Shown piece after piece: positions 1-8,417 of a stretch of DNA of 35,869 nucleotides (the stretch's first letter is position 1; every line of letters starts with the position of its first letter). Source of the DNA: DATCLS01 sp035296625. Its GTDB lineage: Bacteria; Actinomycetota; Acidimicrobiia; Acidimicrobiales; VFJN01. Under the pieces are notes generated by a model. That model saw only the letters and a program-made list of their open reading frames with translations, did not search any database and was not told where the DNA came from. Location of the stretch: NCBI GenBank assembly GCA_035296625.1, contig DATHAO010000009.1, positions 1 to 35,869 on the forward strand, given 5' to 3'. Both the position numbers and the translations under genes were made by a program.

Positions 1-147
1 ACGACGGAGCCGCCGCCGACGACGGAGCCGCCGACCACGGAGCCGCCGACCACCGATACGACGACGACCGATACGACGACGACCGAACCGGCGGCGACCG
101 AGCCGACGGACTCGGGGACGACCGGCACGACGTCCCCAACCTCCTGA
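1..147 (+). CDS. C-terminal end of a Thr/Pro/Glu-rich protein (partial)
   Basis: Frame 1 is open from the first base to a TGA at 145-147. It encodes 48 residues made almost only of Thr, Pro, Glu and Asp, in degenerate TTEPP and TTTTD units, ending in SPTS. Such tails are typical of secreted or wall-associated actinobacterial proteins, where they act as flexible linkers. The gene start lies outside the window, so the main domain and function are unknown. The repeat makes this a real coding tail rather than chance, but low complexity limits confidence. Confidence 0.6.
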   Translation, partial: TTEPPPTTEPPTTEPPTTDTTTTDTTTTEPAATEPTDSGTTGTTSPTS

Positions 148-199
148 CACCCCCGCCGCGGGCGGACAGAATCCCACATCGGCGTCGGGCGCAAGCTCT

Positions 200-922
200 G
201 TGCCATGGTCGGGCATGGTCGACGACGGCCTTGCCGGCCGCCTGCGCTTCAGGATCCCACCCGCGATCAGGTCCCAGCGGGAATTCGACCGCGGGCGGGA
301 CGAGCCACTCGGCCTGGGGGGCAGCCGTGACGGGCTGCTCTACGTCCCGGACACGGCCGAGCCGGGAGCCCCCCTCCTGGTGTTCCTCCACGGTGCCACG
401 GGCAGCGGCCGAGGCCACATCCGGGCGATGCTGGCGGCGGCCGATCGCTACGGTGCGGTGCTGGTGGCGCCCGACTCGCGGCACCCGATGACCTGGGACG
501 TGATCGCCGAAGGCCACTTCGGGCCGGACCTCGTGTTCCTCGACCTCGTGCTCGACAGCCTTGTGGACCGGCTGGCCCTGGACGTCGACACGACGAGGCT
601 CGCCATCGGGGGCGTGTCGGACGGAGCGTCCTACGCCCTCGCGCTGGGGTTGAGCAACGGCGACATCTTCCCGACCGTGCTGGCCTTCTCGCCCGGCTTC
701 CTCGCCGTGCCGGCGCCGGTCGGCCGGCCGAGGGTCTTCGTGTCGCACGGCACCGTCGATCCCGTCCTACCGATCGACGCCTGCAGCCGGTCGTTCGTGC
801 CGGTTCTGCGGCGCGCCGGCTACGAGGTCCAATTCCACGAGTTCGACGGCGGCCACACCGTGCCACCCGCCGTCGCCGACCAGGCCGTGAGATGGTGGCT
901 TCGGGGAGATCCCCCACCCTGA
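200..922 (+). CDS. alpha/beta hydrolase (predicted serine esterase, phospholipase/carboxylesterase type)
   Basis: A 240-residue alpha/beta-hydrolase fold protein. Visible features in order: strand plus oxyanion turn VFLHGATG (about 61-68), nucleophile elbow G-V-S-D-G with Ser140, an acid residue in HGTVDP (Asp187), and the catalytic His in GGHT (His219). The spacing fits the predicted-esterase/polyhydroxyalkanoate-depolymerase-like group, which hydrolyses carboxylic esters; the substrate cannot be told. No signal peptide is seen, so it is probably cytoplasmic. The GTG at 200 is used; an ATG five codons later (215) is an equally possible start because neither has a strong ribosome binding site. 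It converges on the AAA ATPase gene with about 50 bases between stops. Confidence 0.85.
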   Translation: MPWSGMVDDGLAGRLRFRIPPAIRSQREFDRGRDEPLGLGGSRDGLLYVPDTAEPGAPLLVFLHGATGSGRGHIRAMLAAADRYGAVLVAPDSRHPMTWDVIAEGHFGPDLVFLDLVLDSLVDRLALDVDTTRLAIGGVSDGASYALALGLSNGDIFPTVLAFSPGFLAVPAPVGRPRVFVSHGTVDPVLPIDACSRSFVPVLRRAGYEVQFHEFDGGHTVPPAVADQAVRWWLRGDPPP

Positions 923-971
923 TCACAGGTCGTGAAGCGTGGTGCCGTGGTAGCCCGATGATTGCGGGGCC

Positions 972-2528
972 TCAGGAGTCCGTCGGGCGGGGCAGGTTCG
1001 GGCCACGGCGGCGGTACGACGGGCGGACGGATCTGGTGGCGTCGGCGAGGTCCTGGTGGGAGATCGGGGCCGACGGCGTGCCCTTGCGTGCTTCGTCCAT
1101 CGCCTTCGACCATTGGGCCCGGCGGACGAGGGCGTCGAGGTCCGCGCCGCTGAACCCGGCGGTGGACTCGGCGAGGTGGTGGACGTCGATGTCGTCGCCG
1201 AGGATCCGTCGCCCCGGGCGCTCGTGCTCGGCGGCGACACGCCGCAGGATCGTGCGGAGGATGTCGGCGCGGGCCGCCGCATCGGGCATCGGCACCTCGA
1301 GCTTCACGTCGAACCGGCCGGCGCGCACGATCGATTCGTCGATGCGTCCCCGGAAGTTGGTGGTGGCGACGACCATCACGTGCGGGTTCTCATCGGCGAG
1401 CGTGTTCATCTCTTGTTTGAACAGGCCCGCGAGGGCGTTGTTCATCTGGCTGGCGGCGTCGCCCGGCTGGCCGGTGTAGCTGATGACGCTCTCGAACTCG
1501 TCGAAGAGGACCACGGTCGGCTCCGTGGCGGAGCGGGCGTCGTCGAACACCTTCCGCAGGTTGCGCTCGGATGCGCCGACCCACTTGTCGAGGAGGTCGG
1601 GCGTCCTGATCTCCATCAGCTCGGCGCCGGCCTCGACGGCGAGCGCCTTGGCGAGCGTGGTCTTGCCGGTCCCCGGCGGCCCGTACAGGAGGATCCCCTG
1701 GGGCCGCCGAGCACCCCAGGCCGCCATGACGTCCGGGTGGCGGAACGAGGTGGCGATGTCGCGCATCTGGCCGACGACGTCGTCGAGCCCGCCGAGGGCG
1801 TCGAGGCCGGTCGGGCCGACCCCGTGGTCGTCGGTGCCCTCGCCGCCAGCGCCGGCCTCGCCGCCCGCGTCGAGGACGAACGACCGCCCGGCGAGGAAGG
1901 ACTCGTCGTCGACCCGGCGGGCGACGAGCGCCGCCACGTCGAGCAGCAGTCGGACGAACGTGGCGACCGCATCGGGGTCGGTGGAGGATGCATCGAAGGT
2001 GAGGCTCGTCGTCGAGCACACCCCGCCGCCGCCGTCGACGTGGGTGAGGGCGACGTCCTTGCCGGTCCCGGGAGCCCGGACGGCGTCCGGCAGTCGGGCC
2101 TCGTCGGCGGGTCGGCCGTCGGCGTCGGTCTCGGCATCGGCGTCGGCGAGGTCGGCGTGGGTGATGCCCGCGACCGCGGCTCCGAACAGCAGCGGTCCCA
2201 CGGTCGGCACCGCGACGAGGGGAAGGGCCACGAGCGGCACGGAGACGTCGCCGATCCTGACGCTGGTGCGGAGCGCCTGGGCCAACGTGAGACCTCCGTG
2301 GCGCACGCGCCCACGCAGGAGGAGTCGGACGCCGCCCTCGCCGGCGGCGTCGCCATCGGGCGCCTCGACCGTGAGGCCGACGTCGATGATCGGGCGGGGC
2401 CACGGCCCGTCGACGGCGAGCGGGACGCCACGCGTGCGCGGGATCGCCTCGGGATCGAGGATGCGGACCGTGGCGCCGCGGTGGTCGACCACGTCGAGAC
2501 GGGGCCGGATCTGGTGGTGAGTCGTCAC
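972..2528 (-). CDS. AAA family ATPase (single AAA module, Cdc48/FtsH-like core)
   Basis: A protein of 518 residues starting at GTG 2528, preceded by GGGAG at good spacing; the open frame extends to 2648 but without a comparable site. Residues 1-240 are an unrecognised, acidic N-terminal region. The C-terminal half is a classical AAA module: Walker A GPPGTGKT (about 283-290), pore-loop region DLLDKWVGASE, Walker B VVLFDEFES (about 339-347), sensor-1 VVATTN, and second region of homology with RAGRFD supplying the arginine finger. It ends with an alpha-helical lid rich in Arg. Single-AAA proteins of this kind usually form hexamers that remodel or unfold a protein partner. There is no protease domain and no transmembrane segment. 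It stands alone and converges on the esterase gene, so the context gives no substrate. Confidence 0.9.
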   Translation of the reverse strand: MTTHHQIRPRLDVVDHRGATVRILDPEAIPRTRGVPLAVDGPWPRPIIDVGLTVEAPDGDAAGEGGVRLLLRGRVRHGGLTLAQALRTSVRIGDVSVPLVALPLVAVPTVGPLLFGAAVAGITHADLADADAETDADGRPADEARLPDAVRAPGTGKDVALTHVDGGGGVCSTTSLTFDASSTDPDAVATFVRLLLDVAALVARRVDDESFLAGRSFVLDAGGEAGAGGEGTDDHGVGPTGLDALGGLDDVVGQMRDIATSFRHPDVMAAWGARRPQGILLYGPPGTGKTTLAKALAVEAGAELMEIRTPDLLDKWVGASERNLRKVFDDARSATEPTVVLFDEFESVISYTGQPGDAASQMNNALAGLFKQEMNTLADENPHVMVVATTNFRGRIDESIVRAGRFDVKLEVPMPDAAARADILRTILRRVAAEHERPGRRILGDDIDVHHLAESTAGFSGADLDALVRRAQWSKAMDEARKGTPSAPISHQDLADATRSVRPSYRRRGPNLPRPTDS

Positions 2529-2785
2529 GCTCGCTCCCGCTGTCGGCCAGCTCACCGCCCGTGCCGGCTGGGCGTGTCGTCGGTCTTTCCAGCGTAACCA
2601 CGGCCCGCCGGTTCGGCCGCTCCCCGGAGTCGGCCGGTCACCGAGCACGCGGAGGCGCCCGAGGCTGGCGTACGCGGCGCAGGGGCCGAGGCTGCGCTGC
2701 TGTCGATTTTCGGCCGACTCGTTTGTCGGGAGTGCAGTCGAGGCCGCACTGGGCGGCCGACCGCACGAGCGACGAGGAGGTCGAC

Positions 2786-3397
2786 ATGCGCAAGGTGATC
2801 CTGTTCGCCAACACCTCCCTGGACGGGTTCATGGGAGGGAAAGGCGGTGACATGAGCTGGATGGTCGACGACGAGGAGATGGACCACGAATTCACCACCG
2901 ACATTCGGCACAGGGCCGACACGATCCTCACCGGTCGTGCGACCTACCAGAGCTTCGAGGGCGCGTGGCCGGCCATGGCCGAAGACCCGTCGCTCACACC
3001 CGAGATGGCGACGTTCGCCACGTGGATGGTCGAGACGCCGATCGTCGTGTTCTCGAACACGGAGCCGAGCCTCGGGATGAAGAACGCCCGCCTGGCCACG
3101 CTGGGCATCGCGGAGGAGGTGGCCAAGCTGAGAGCCGAGCCGGGTGGTGACATGGTGATATTCGGCGGCGCCAGCACGGTCGAGCAGTTCGTCGGGCTCG
3201 GGCTGGTGGACGAGTACTGGCTCAAGGTCGAACCCGTGGCCGTCGGCCAGGGCCTGCCGGTCTTCAGCCGGCTTGACGCCCCGACCGACCTGGCGCTCGT
3301 GTGGAGCAAGGTCTATGGCTCCGGCGTCGTCGGGCTTCGCTACGAGACCGCGACGACGCCCGAGGCGATCGTCCGTAGCCGTTATGTCAACGGGTGA
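2786..3397 (+). CDS. dihydrofolate reductase family protein (RibD C-terminal-like)
   Basis: A protein of 203 residues starting at ATG 2786 with a strong GAGGAGG site just upstream. The N-terminus RKVILFANTSLDGFM is the typical first strand and NADPH-side loop of the DHFR/RibD-C fold, followed by LTGRATYQSF (the TGRxTY segment) and IFGGASTVEQF (nucleotide-binding GG loop). Members of this family are NADPH-dependent reductases of unproven substrate; they are not necessarily true DHFR. It is followed 15 bases later by the YCII gene and then the ECF42 sigma gene in the same direction, an arrangement often seen around DGPF proteins. Confidence 0.88.
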   Translation: MRKVILFANTSLDGFMGGKGGDMSWMVDDEEMDHEFTTDIRHRADTILTGRATYQSFEGAWPAMAEDPSLTPEMATFATWMVETPIVVFSNTEPSLGMKNARLATLGIAEEVAKLRAEPGGDMVIFGGASTVEQFVGLGLVDEYWLKVEPVAVGQGLPVFSRLDAPTDLALVWSKVYGSGVVGLRYETATTPEAIVRSRYVNG

Positions 3398-3412
3398 CGC
3401 GAGGGAGACGGG

Positions 3413-3754
3413 ATGCCTCAGTACGCGGTGCTGATCTATGAGAACGTGCCCCCCGAGGAGCTACCGCCCGAGGTGCAGGCTGCGCACCTCGGGCTGCCCG
3501 GGAGGGTGGCCGAGGCCGGTGGCCGGGTCGTGGCCGGCATCGGGCTCCACGAGTCCTCGACGGCCACGGCCATCCGCGGCGAGCTGCTCACCGATGGCCC
3601 GTTCATCGAGACCAAGGAGGAGCTGGGTGGCGTCTTCGTGATCGAGGCGCGTGACCTCGACCACGCATTGGCCCTGGCGAAGATGACGCCGATCGTCGAC
3701 GGGGGCGTCGAGGTCCGGCCGCTGATCGGGTTCGAGGTGGTGGAGGAGAGCTGA
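3413..3754 (+). CDS. YCII-related (DGPF domain) protein
   Basis: A protein of 113 residues from ATG 3413 (GAGGGAGACGGG upstream). It shows the family signature LTDGPFIETKEELGG, containing the DGPF tetrapeptide, and ends with a VEVRPLIGFEV strand typical of the YCII ferredoxin-like fold. The N-terminal MPQYAVLIYE strand is also characteristic. The biochemical role of DGPF proteins is unsettled. They are known to be encoded next to ECF42 sigma factors and to be their regulatory targets in Streptomyces. Here the stop codon lies inside the first codons of the sigma gene, so the two are probably translationally coupled. Confidence 0.92.
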   Translation: MPQYAVLIYENVPPEELPPEVQAAHLGLPGRVAEAGGRVVAGIGLHESSTATAIRGELLTDGPFIETKEELGGVFVIEARDLDHALALAKMTPIVDGGVEVRPLIGFEVVEES

Positions 3755-4968
3755 GCGCCGTCGACGACGTCGCCGACGCGCACCGTCGCGAGTGGGCCCT
3801 GGTGCTCGCCGCCACGGTGCGCGTCACGCGCGACCTGACCACCGCCGAGGAGAGCGTCCAGGACGCCTACGTCGCCGCCCTGTCGGCGTGGGCCCGCGAC
3901 GGTGTGCCGGACCGCCCGGGCGCGTGGCTGACCACCGTCGCCCGGCGCAACGCCCTCAACGCCATGGCACGGCGCCACACGTTGCAGGCCAAGCTGCCGC
4001 TGCTGGTGGAGCCCGACGTGAGCGAGGCGGTCGATCCGTCCCGGGACACGATCCCGGATGATCGGTTGCGCCTGGTGTTCACGTGTTGCCATCCGGCGCT
4101 GGCCCGCGAGGCACAGGTGGCGCTGACGCTGCGCCTGCTGTGCGGGGTCACCACCGCGGACATCGCCGCCGCCTTCCTCGTCAGCGAGCCGACGATGGCG
4201 GCTCGCCTCACGCGGGCCAAGAAGAAGATCGCCGCAGCCGCCATCCCCTATGCGGTCCCGGGCCCGGAGGACCTGCCCGCCCGGCTGGACGCAGTGCTCA
4301 CCGTCGTCCATCTGCTCTACACCACGGCGCACACGGCGCCCTCGGGGGACACGCTCGTGCGCGTCGACCTCGCCGAGCGGGCCCTGGATCTGGTGCGCAT
4401 GCTGCACGCCCTGCTTCCGCGCGAGCGGGAGGTGGCGGGCCTCCTGGCGCTGCTGCTCGTCCACCAGGCCCGCCAGGTGACCCGCACCGACGCCCGGGGG
4501 CGCCTGGCCCGCCTCGAGGACCAGGATCGCGACGCCTGGGATCACGGGGCCATCGCCGAAGCCGACCGGCTGGTGGTCGCCGCGCTGCGGGCCGGGCCGC
4601 CCGGGCGCTTCACGCTACAAGCCGCCATCGCCGCGCTCCACGCCCAGGCCCCGAGCCACTCCGAGACCGACTGGCCCCAGATCCTCACGCTCTACGACCG
4701 GTTGCTGGCGGTCTGGGCGTCGCCCGTCGTGGCCCTCAACCGGGCCGTGGCGGTGGCGATGGTCGACGGCCCCGCCGCCGCCCTCGAGGAGGTCGAGGCG
4801 CTCGAGCACGACGGCCGCCTCGCCGCCTACCGCTACCTGCCGGCCACGAAGGCCGACCTGCTGCGGCGCCTCGGCCGCCACGAAGAAGCGATCGAGGCCT
4901 ACCGCGCCGCCCTCGCCCTGACCGACAACGCCACCGAACGCGCCTTCCTGGTCGAGCGGCTGGGCTGA
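3751..4968 (+). CDS. ECF RNA polymerase sigma factor, ECF42 type with C-terminal TPR-like extension
   Basis: About 405 residues. Region 2 begins with AHRREWALVLAATVRVTRDL and EESVQDAYVAAL. Region 4 is around VALTLRLLCGVTTADIAAAFLVSEPTMAARLTRAKKKI. A long helical C-terminal extension of about 200 residues follows, with GRHEEAIEAYRAAL-like TPR helices, as is characteristic of ECF42. The start is unusual. The first ATG/GTG in frame is GTG 3802, which would cut off part of region 2. The conserved N-terminus reads upstream to a CTG at 3751 that overlaps the YCII stop and sits close behind GGAGGAG, so 3751 is proposed as the start. ECF42 factors have no classical anti-sigma; the extension is thought to control activity. 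Confidence 0.88.
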   Translation: MSAVDDVADAHRREWALVLAATVRVTRDLTTAEESVQDAYVAALSAWARDGVPDRPGAWLTTVARRNALNAMARRHTLQAKLPLLVEPDVSEAVDPSRDTIPDDRLRLVFTCCHPALAREAQVALTLRLLCGVTTADIAAAFLVSEPTMAARLTRAKKKIAAAAIPYAVPGPEDLPARLDAVLTVVHLLYTTAHTAPSGDTLVRVDLAERALDLVRMLHALLPREREVAGLLALLLVHQARQVTRTDARGRLARLEDQDRDAWDHGAIAEADRLVVAALRAGPPGRFTLQAAIAALHAQAPSHSETDWPQILTLYDRLLAVWASPVVALNRAVAVAMVDGPAAALEEVEALEHDGRLAAYRYLPATKADLLRRLGRHEEAIEAYRAALALTDNATERAFLVERLG

Positions 4969-5000
4969 CGCGCCCTGCGACCGCCGGGGGTCGCGGACGA

Positions 5001-5026
5001 GCGGGGCCCCCGGCCCGGGGCCCCGC
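5001..5026 (+). terminator. GC-rich hairpin after the ECF42 gene (candidate terminator)
   Basis: Perfect 10-base arms GCGGGGCCCC (5001-5010) and GGGGCCCCGC (5017-5026) enclose a 6-base loop, 32 bases after the sigma factor stop. There is no T-run after it, so it is a non-canonical terminator at best, but the position at the end of the operon and the stem strength support a termination or mRNA-stability role. Confidence 0.5.
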
Positions 5027-5059
5027 CCATCGGCGACGGAGGTGACGTGGGTCAGAGCT

Positions 5060-5425
5060 GTCGCAGGCCAGGTCGACGGCCACACCGACGAGGTCGAGGG
5101 CCGCGTTGACCGTCACGGCGTCGGGCTGCCCGTCACCGCCGCCCGTGGGGGCCGACAGGTCGATATCCGCCTGCTGCAAGTCGGTGCCCGTCATGTCGTC
5201 GACGGTCACCGTGTCGGCGCCTCCGAGCGCCGTCAGGTCCAGCCGCTCCACGCCGTCCATGTCCATGCGGATCGTGGCCACGTCGCGCACGAACAGCGAC
5301 CGCTCGCCGATGGGCGACAGGCTCATCTTCTCGTCGACGCCGGCACCGTTGAAGTCGAGCGTGTCCGAACGTGACCCGCGTTTCGCCAGGCCGATCCCGC
5401 CGGCGGTGCCCTCGGACGAGAACAC
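5060..5425 (-). pseudogene. remnant of a calcium-binding/hemolysin-type repeat protein
   Basis: Reading the minus strand from about 5425 gives about 120 residues with clear features of actinobacterial beta-repeat calcium-binding proteins: DTLDFNGAGVDEKMSLSP, then VRDVATIRMDMDGVERLDLT, ALGGADTVTVDDMTGTDLQQ and GDGQPDAVTVNAA. After about 5060 the frame turns into Arg/Pro-rich antisense of the sigma gene region, so the family similarity is lost. Upstream the frame runs into the ACT gene, so no natural N-terminus or signal peptide exists. Both ends are missing; it looks like an internal slice of a much larger secreted protein left by deletion. The family assignment rests on pattern memory, not a search. 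Confidence 0.55.
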
Positions 5426-5456
5426 CGCCGGCGCAGGGCCGGCGTGGGCCGACGCG

Positions 5457-5828
5457 CTACAGGGCGGACCGGGCTGCGTCGACGTCGTCGACGCAGAGGA
5501 CCAGGCGCGTCCGCGACGCCAGGTACCCGACCTCGATGTTCACCCCGTTGTCGGCCAGCCGGCGTCCCATCTCGCCCAGGTATCCCGGCCGGTCCTCGAC
5601 GGGGTCGAGCACGATCGCCTCGTGCTCGGCCCCGACGCTGAAGCCGGCCCCCTCGAGCGCCCGGCGTGCGGTGCCCGCGTCCTCGACCAGGACGTGCATG
5701 ACACCCCGCCCGTCGGCGACGGTGGCGCAGAACCCGTCGATGTTCACGCCGACTTTGCCGAGCTCCTCGCTGAGCGTGGCCAGTTGGCCGGTACGGTTCT
5801 CGGCCTCGATGCGGAGGTCGGTCGCCAT
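5457..5828 (-). CDS. ACT domain-containing protein
   Basis: A protein of 123 residues from ATG 5828, with AGAGGGGG about eight bases upstream; longer open-frame starts lack a site. Two ACT-like halves are visible: RIEAENRTGQLATLSEELGK with VNIDGFCATV, then VLDPVEDRPGYLGEMGRRLA with VNIEVGYLA. ACT domains bind small ligands, usually amino acids. Stand-alone double-ACT proteins of this size are thought to be regulatory, but the ligand is unknown. It lies downstream of hutI in the same orientation with a 130-base gap, so co-transcription with the hut genes is possible but not shown. Confidence 0.85.
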   Translation of the reverse strand: MATDLRIEAENRTGQLATLSEELGKVGVNIDGFCATVADGRGVMHVLVEDAGTARRALEGAGFSVGAEHEAIVLDPVEDRPGYLGEMGRRLADNGVNIEVGYLASRTRLVLCVDDVDAARSAL

Positions 5829-5958
5829 GTACACCACCCCCTCTCTGCGTGCAGCGGAGCTGCTTCCGCCATGATCCTCCCGGGATCGAGGTCCGTAAAG
5901 CGGTTCGGCGGCGGTCACGCGGCACGGGGCGGAGGTCGGACGCTCCCCTGCGCCGACG

Positions 5959-7143
5959 TCACACCGGCCCTCCCGTGACGAGCCGGCCCCGCCTGAGCAC
6001 GGCGTGCACCGGGGCGGCGCCGAGCCAGTAGATGAGCTCCACCCGCTGCTCGGCGTCCCAGACGACGAGATCGGCCCGGGCCCCCGGGGCGATGACGCCG
6101 ACCTCGCCGGCGAGGCCGAGGGCCCGGGCGGCGTGCTGGGTGGCCCCGGCGATCGCCTCGTCGACCGTCAGCCCGAAGCGCGTGCAGGCCAGGTGCATGG
6201 CGATCGGCAGCGACACCAGCGGGGAGGTCCCGGGGTTGCAGTCGGTCGCCACCGCCATCGGCACCCCGGACCGCCGCAGGGCGTCCACCGGGGGCACGGC
6301 GTCGTCCCGCAGCACGTAGCCCGCGCCGGGGAGCAGCACGGCGACCGTGCCGGCGCGCGCCATGGCGGCGACCCCCGCGGGCGACGCTCGCTCGAGGTGG
6401 TCGGCCGACAGGGCCCGGTGCCGGGCGGCGAGGGCGGCACCGCCGCCGTCGCTGAGCTGGTCCGCGTGCAGCTTCACGGGGAGCCCGAGACGGGTGGCCG
6501 CATCGAGCACGCGACCGACCTGCGCAGCGGTGAAGGCGAGCCGCTCGCAGAACCCGTCGACCGCATCGGCGAGGCCCTCGGCGGCGACCGCAGGCAGCAT
6601 CTCGTCGCAGACGAAGCGGACGTAGCCGTCGGCGTCGTGGTCGAACTCGGGCGGGACGGTGTGCGCGCCGAGGAAGGTCGTGACGACGTCGACCGGCACC
6701 TGCTCCGGGAGTCGCCGCGCCACCCTCAGCATCCGCAGCTCGGTCTCGAGGTCGAGGCCGTAGCCGGACTTCACCTCGACGGTGGTGACGCCCCCGGCGG
6801 CCAGCGCCGCGGCCCGCCGGCCGGCCCCGGCCAGCAGCTCGGACTCGGACGCGTCACGCGTGGCTCGCATGGTGGCGCGGATCCCGCCGCCGGCGGCGGC
6901 GATCGCCTCGTAGCCGGCACCCGCCAAGCGCTGCTGCCACTCGCCGGACCGGTCGCCGCCGAAGACCAGGTGCGTGTGGCAGTCGATGAGCCCCGGGGTG
7001 ACGAGGCGCCCGTCCACCGGCCACACGTCCCGGGCGCGGGCACCGGCCGGGATCGCCCGGGCGGGTCCCGCCCATGCGATCCGGTCGCCCTCCACGGCGA
7101 TGGCCCCGGCGCCGGCCGTATCGGTGAGGAGCAGGTCCCACAT
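5959..7143 (-). CDS. hutI: imidazolonepropionase
   Basis: A protein of 394 residues, the normal length. It hydrolyses 4-imidazolone-5-propionate to N-formimidoyl-L-glutamate, the third step of histidine degradation. Amidohydrolase-fold markers are present: the metal-binding HTHLVFGG motif (near residue 75), VKSGYGLDLETE, FLGAHTVPPE, KLHADQLSDGGG and ATDCNPGTSP. The ATG at 7143 overlaps the stop of hutF by one base (TGATG), so the two are translationally coupled. It is the last enzyme gene of the minus-strand hut operon. The protein is expected to be cytoplasmic, with one Zn or Fe ion. Confidence 0.96.
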   Translation of the reverse strand: MWDLLLTDTAGAGAIAVEGDRIAWAGPARAIPAGARARDVWPVDGRLVTPGLIDCHTHLVFGGDRSGEWQQRLAGAGYEAIAAAGGGIRATMRATRDASESELLAGAGRRAAALAAGGVTTVEVKSGYGLDLETELRMLRVARRLPEQVPVDVVTTFLGAHTVPPEFDHDADGYVRFVCDEMLPAVAAEGLADAVDGFCERLAFTAAQVGRVLDAATRLGLPVKLHADQLSDGGGAALAARHRALSADHLERASPAGVAAMARAGTVAVLLPGAGYVLRDDAVPPVDALRRSGVPMAVATDCNPGTSPLVSLPIAMHLACTRFGLTVDEAIAGATQHAARALGLAGEVGVIAPGARADLVVWDAEQRVELIYWLGAAPVHAVLRRGRLVTGGPV

Positions 7144-8417
7144 CAGCCGGCCACCGCGGCGATGGCGGCGCGCAGCTCGGAGGCGACGTCGATGGAGAGG
7201 TGCCGGCCGTGCCGCACGACATGGCGGCCGGCCACGACCACGTCGGAGACGTCGCCGGTGCTCCCGGCGGCCACCAGCATCGGCAGCGGGTCGTCGGGAT
7301 CGACGCCGGCCCAACGGGAGCCGTCGATCCGGACGGCGCACAGGTCGGCCGGCTCGCCCGGCCGCAGGGCCGCCCCGGCGGTCGCCGCCGCCAGCAGCTC
7401 CTCCGGGCGGTGATGGCCTCGGCGACCGGTGGCGAGGCGCTCGTCCATCTCCATCGCCCGGGCCTCCTCGAACAGGTCGACGACGGCGTGGGAGTCGGAT
7501 CCCAGCCGCAGGGGGCAGCCGGCCCCGCGGAGGGCGGCGGCCGGCCCGATGCCGTCGGCGAGGTCCCGCTCGGTGGTGGGGCACAGGCAGGCGGTCGTGC
7601 GCGTGGCGCCCAGCAGCTCGATGTCGGCGCCGGCCAGGTGCGTGCAGTGCACCGCCGTGGTCGAGGGTCCCAGCACGGCGCGGTCGTGGGCGAGCTGGGC
7701 CGGCGTGCGCCCGGTGGCGGCGAGGCAGGCGGCGTTCTCGGCCGGCTGCTCCGACAGGTGCAGGTGGAGCGGGACGGCCCGCGCACCGGCCCAGTCCGCC
7801 ACGGCCGTCATCGAGGGCGGGTCGACGGCCCGCACGCTGTGGATGGCGGCGCCGACGAGGACGTCGGGGTGGCGGGCGGCGAGGTCGTCGGCTCGCGCCG
7901 CCCAGCGCTCGACGTTCCCGTCGCAGAACCGCTGCTGCACCGGATCGAGGGCCGCGCCGTCGAAGCCGGCCCGGAGGTAGCAGGTGTCCAGGAGGACCAG
8001 CCGGATGCCGGCCCGGCGAGCCGCCTCGCAGATGGCGTCGTCCATCCCCGCGGGGCGGTGGAGGTAGTGGAACTCGTGGACCGTGCTGACCCCGGCCTCC
8101 ACCAGCTCGGCGAAGGCGGCGGTGGCCAGGGCCCGCAGCGAGTCGGGATCGAGGCGGTCCACCAGCGCGTACATGGCCGACCGCCACGCCCAGAAGTCGC
8201 CGCCGCCGGCGCGCCCGCGAAGGGCCCGGTGGAACGCGTGCGAGTGGCTGTCGACCAGGCCGGGCACCACCAGCCCCCCGAGGGTGGAAACCGATGGCGG
8301 CGGGCGCTCGCAGCCGGTGCGGACTGCGGCCAGGCGACCCTCGCCGTCGCAGTCGAGCACGACGCCGGTCGCCACCCCGCCGGGCAGCACCGCTCGTGCC
8401 GCCCAATAGGCGGTCAT
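7143..8417 (-). CDS. hutF: formimidoylglutamate deiminase
   Basis: A protein of 424 residues from ATG 8417, overlapping the hutU stop by four bases (ATGA). Amidohydrolase features: VDSHSHAFHRALRG near the N-terminus (metal-binding HxH), LHLHLSEQPAE, VHCTHLA, CPTTERDLADG and LGSDSHAVVDL. The HRALRG and SEQPAEN segments distinguish HutF from guanine deaminase and related enzymes. It converts N-formimidoyl-L-glutamate to N-formyl-L-glutamate plus ammonia, the first half of the five-step Hut route. That route needs HutG (N-formylglutamate deformylase) to finish, and no hutG is seen in the window. Confidence 0.93.
   Translation of the reverse strand: MTAYWAARAVLPGGVATGVVLDCDGEGRLAAVRTGCERPPPSVSTLGGLVVPGLVDSHSHAFHRALRGRAGGGDFWAWRSAMYALVDRLDPDSLRALATAAFAELVEAGVSTVHEFHYLHRPAGMDDAICEAARRAGIRLVLLDTCYLRAGFDGAALDPVQQRFCDGNVERWAARADDLAARHPDVLVGAAIHSVRAVDPPSMTAVADWAGARAVPLHLHLSEQPAENAACLAATGRTPAQLAHDRAVLGPSTTAVHCTHLAGADIELLGATRTTACLCPTTERDLADGIGPAAALRGAGCPLRLGSDSHAVVDLFEEARAMEMDERLATGRRGHHRPEELLAAATAGAALRPGEPADLCAVRIDGSRWAGVDPDDPLPMLVAAGSTGDVSDVVVAGRHVVRHGRHLSIDVASELRAAIAAVAG

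Noticed and set aside
1056..2597. 513-codon open frame on the plus strand
   Set aside because: Antisense shadow of the AAA ATPase; its protein is Val/Gly/Arg-rich with no domain, while the minus strand has all AAA motifs.
3436..4545. 369-codon minus-strand frame
   Set aside because: Antisense of the YCII and ECF42 genes.
6004..7413. 469-codon plus-strand frame across hutI
   Set aside because: Shadow of hutI/hutF; composition is Gly/Arg/Asp-rich nonsense.
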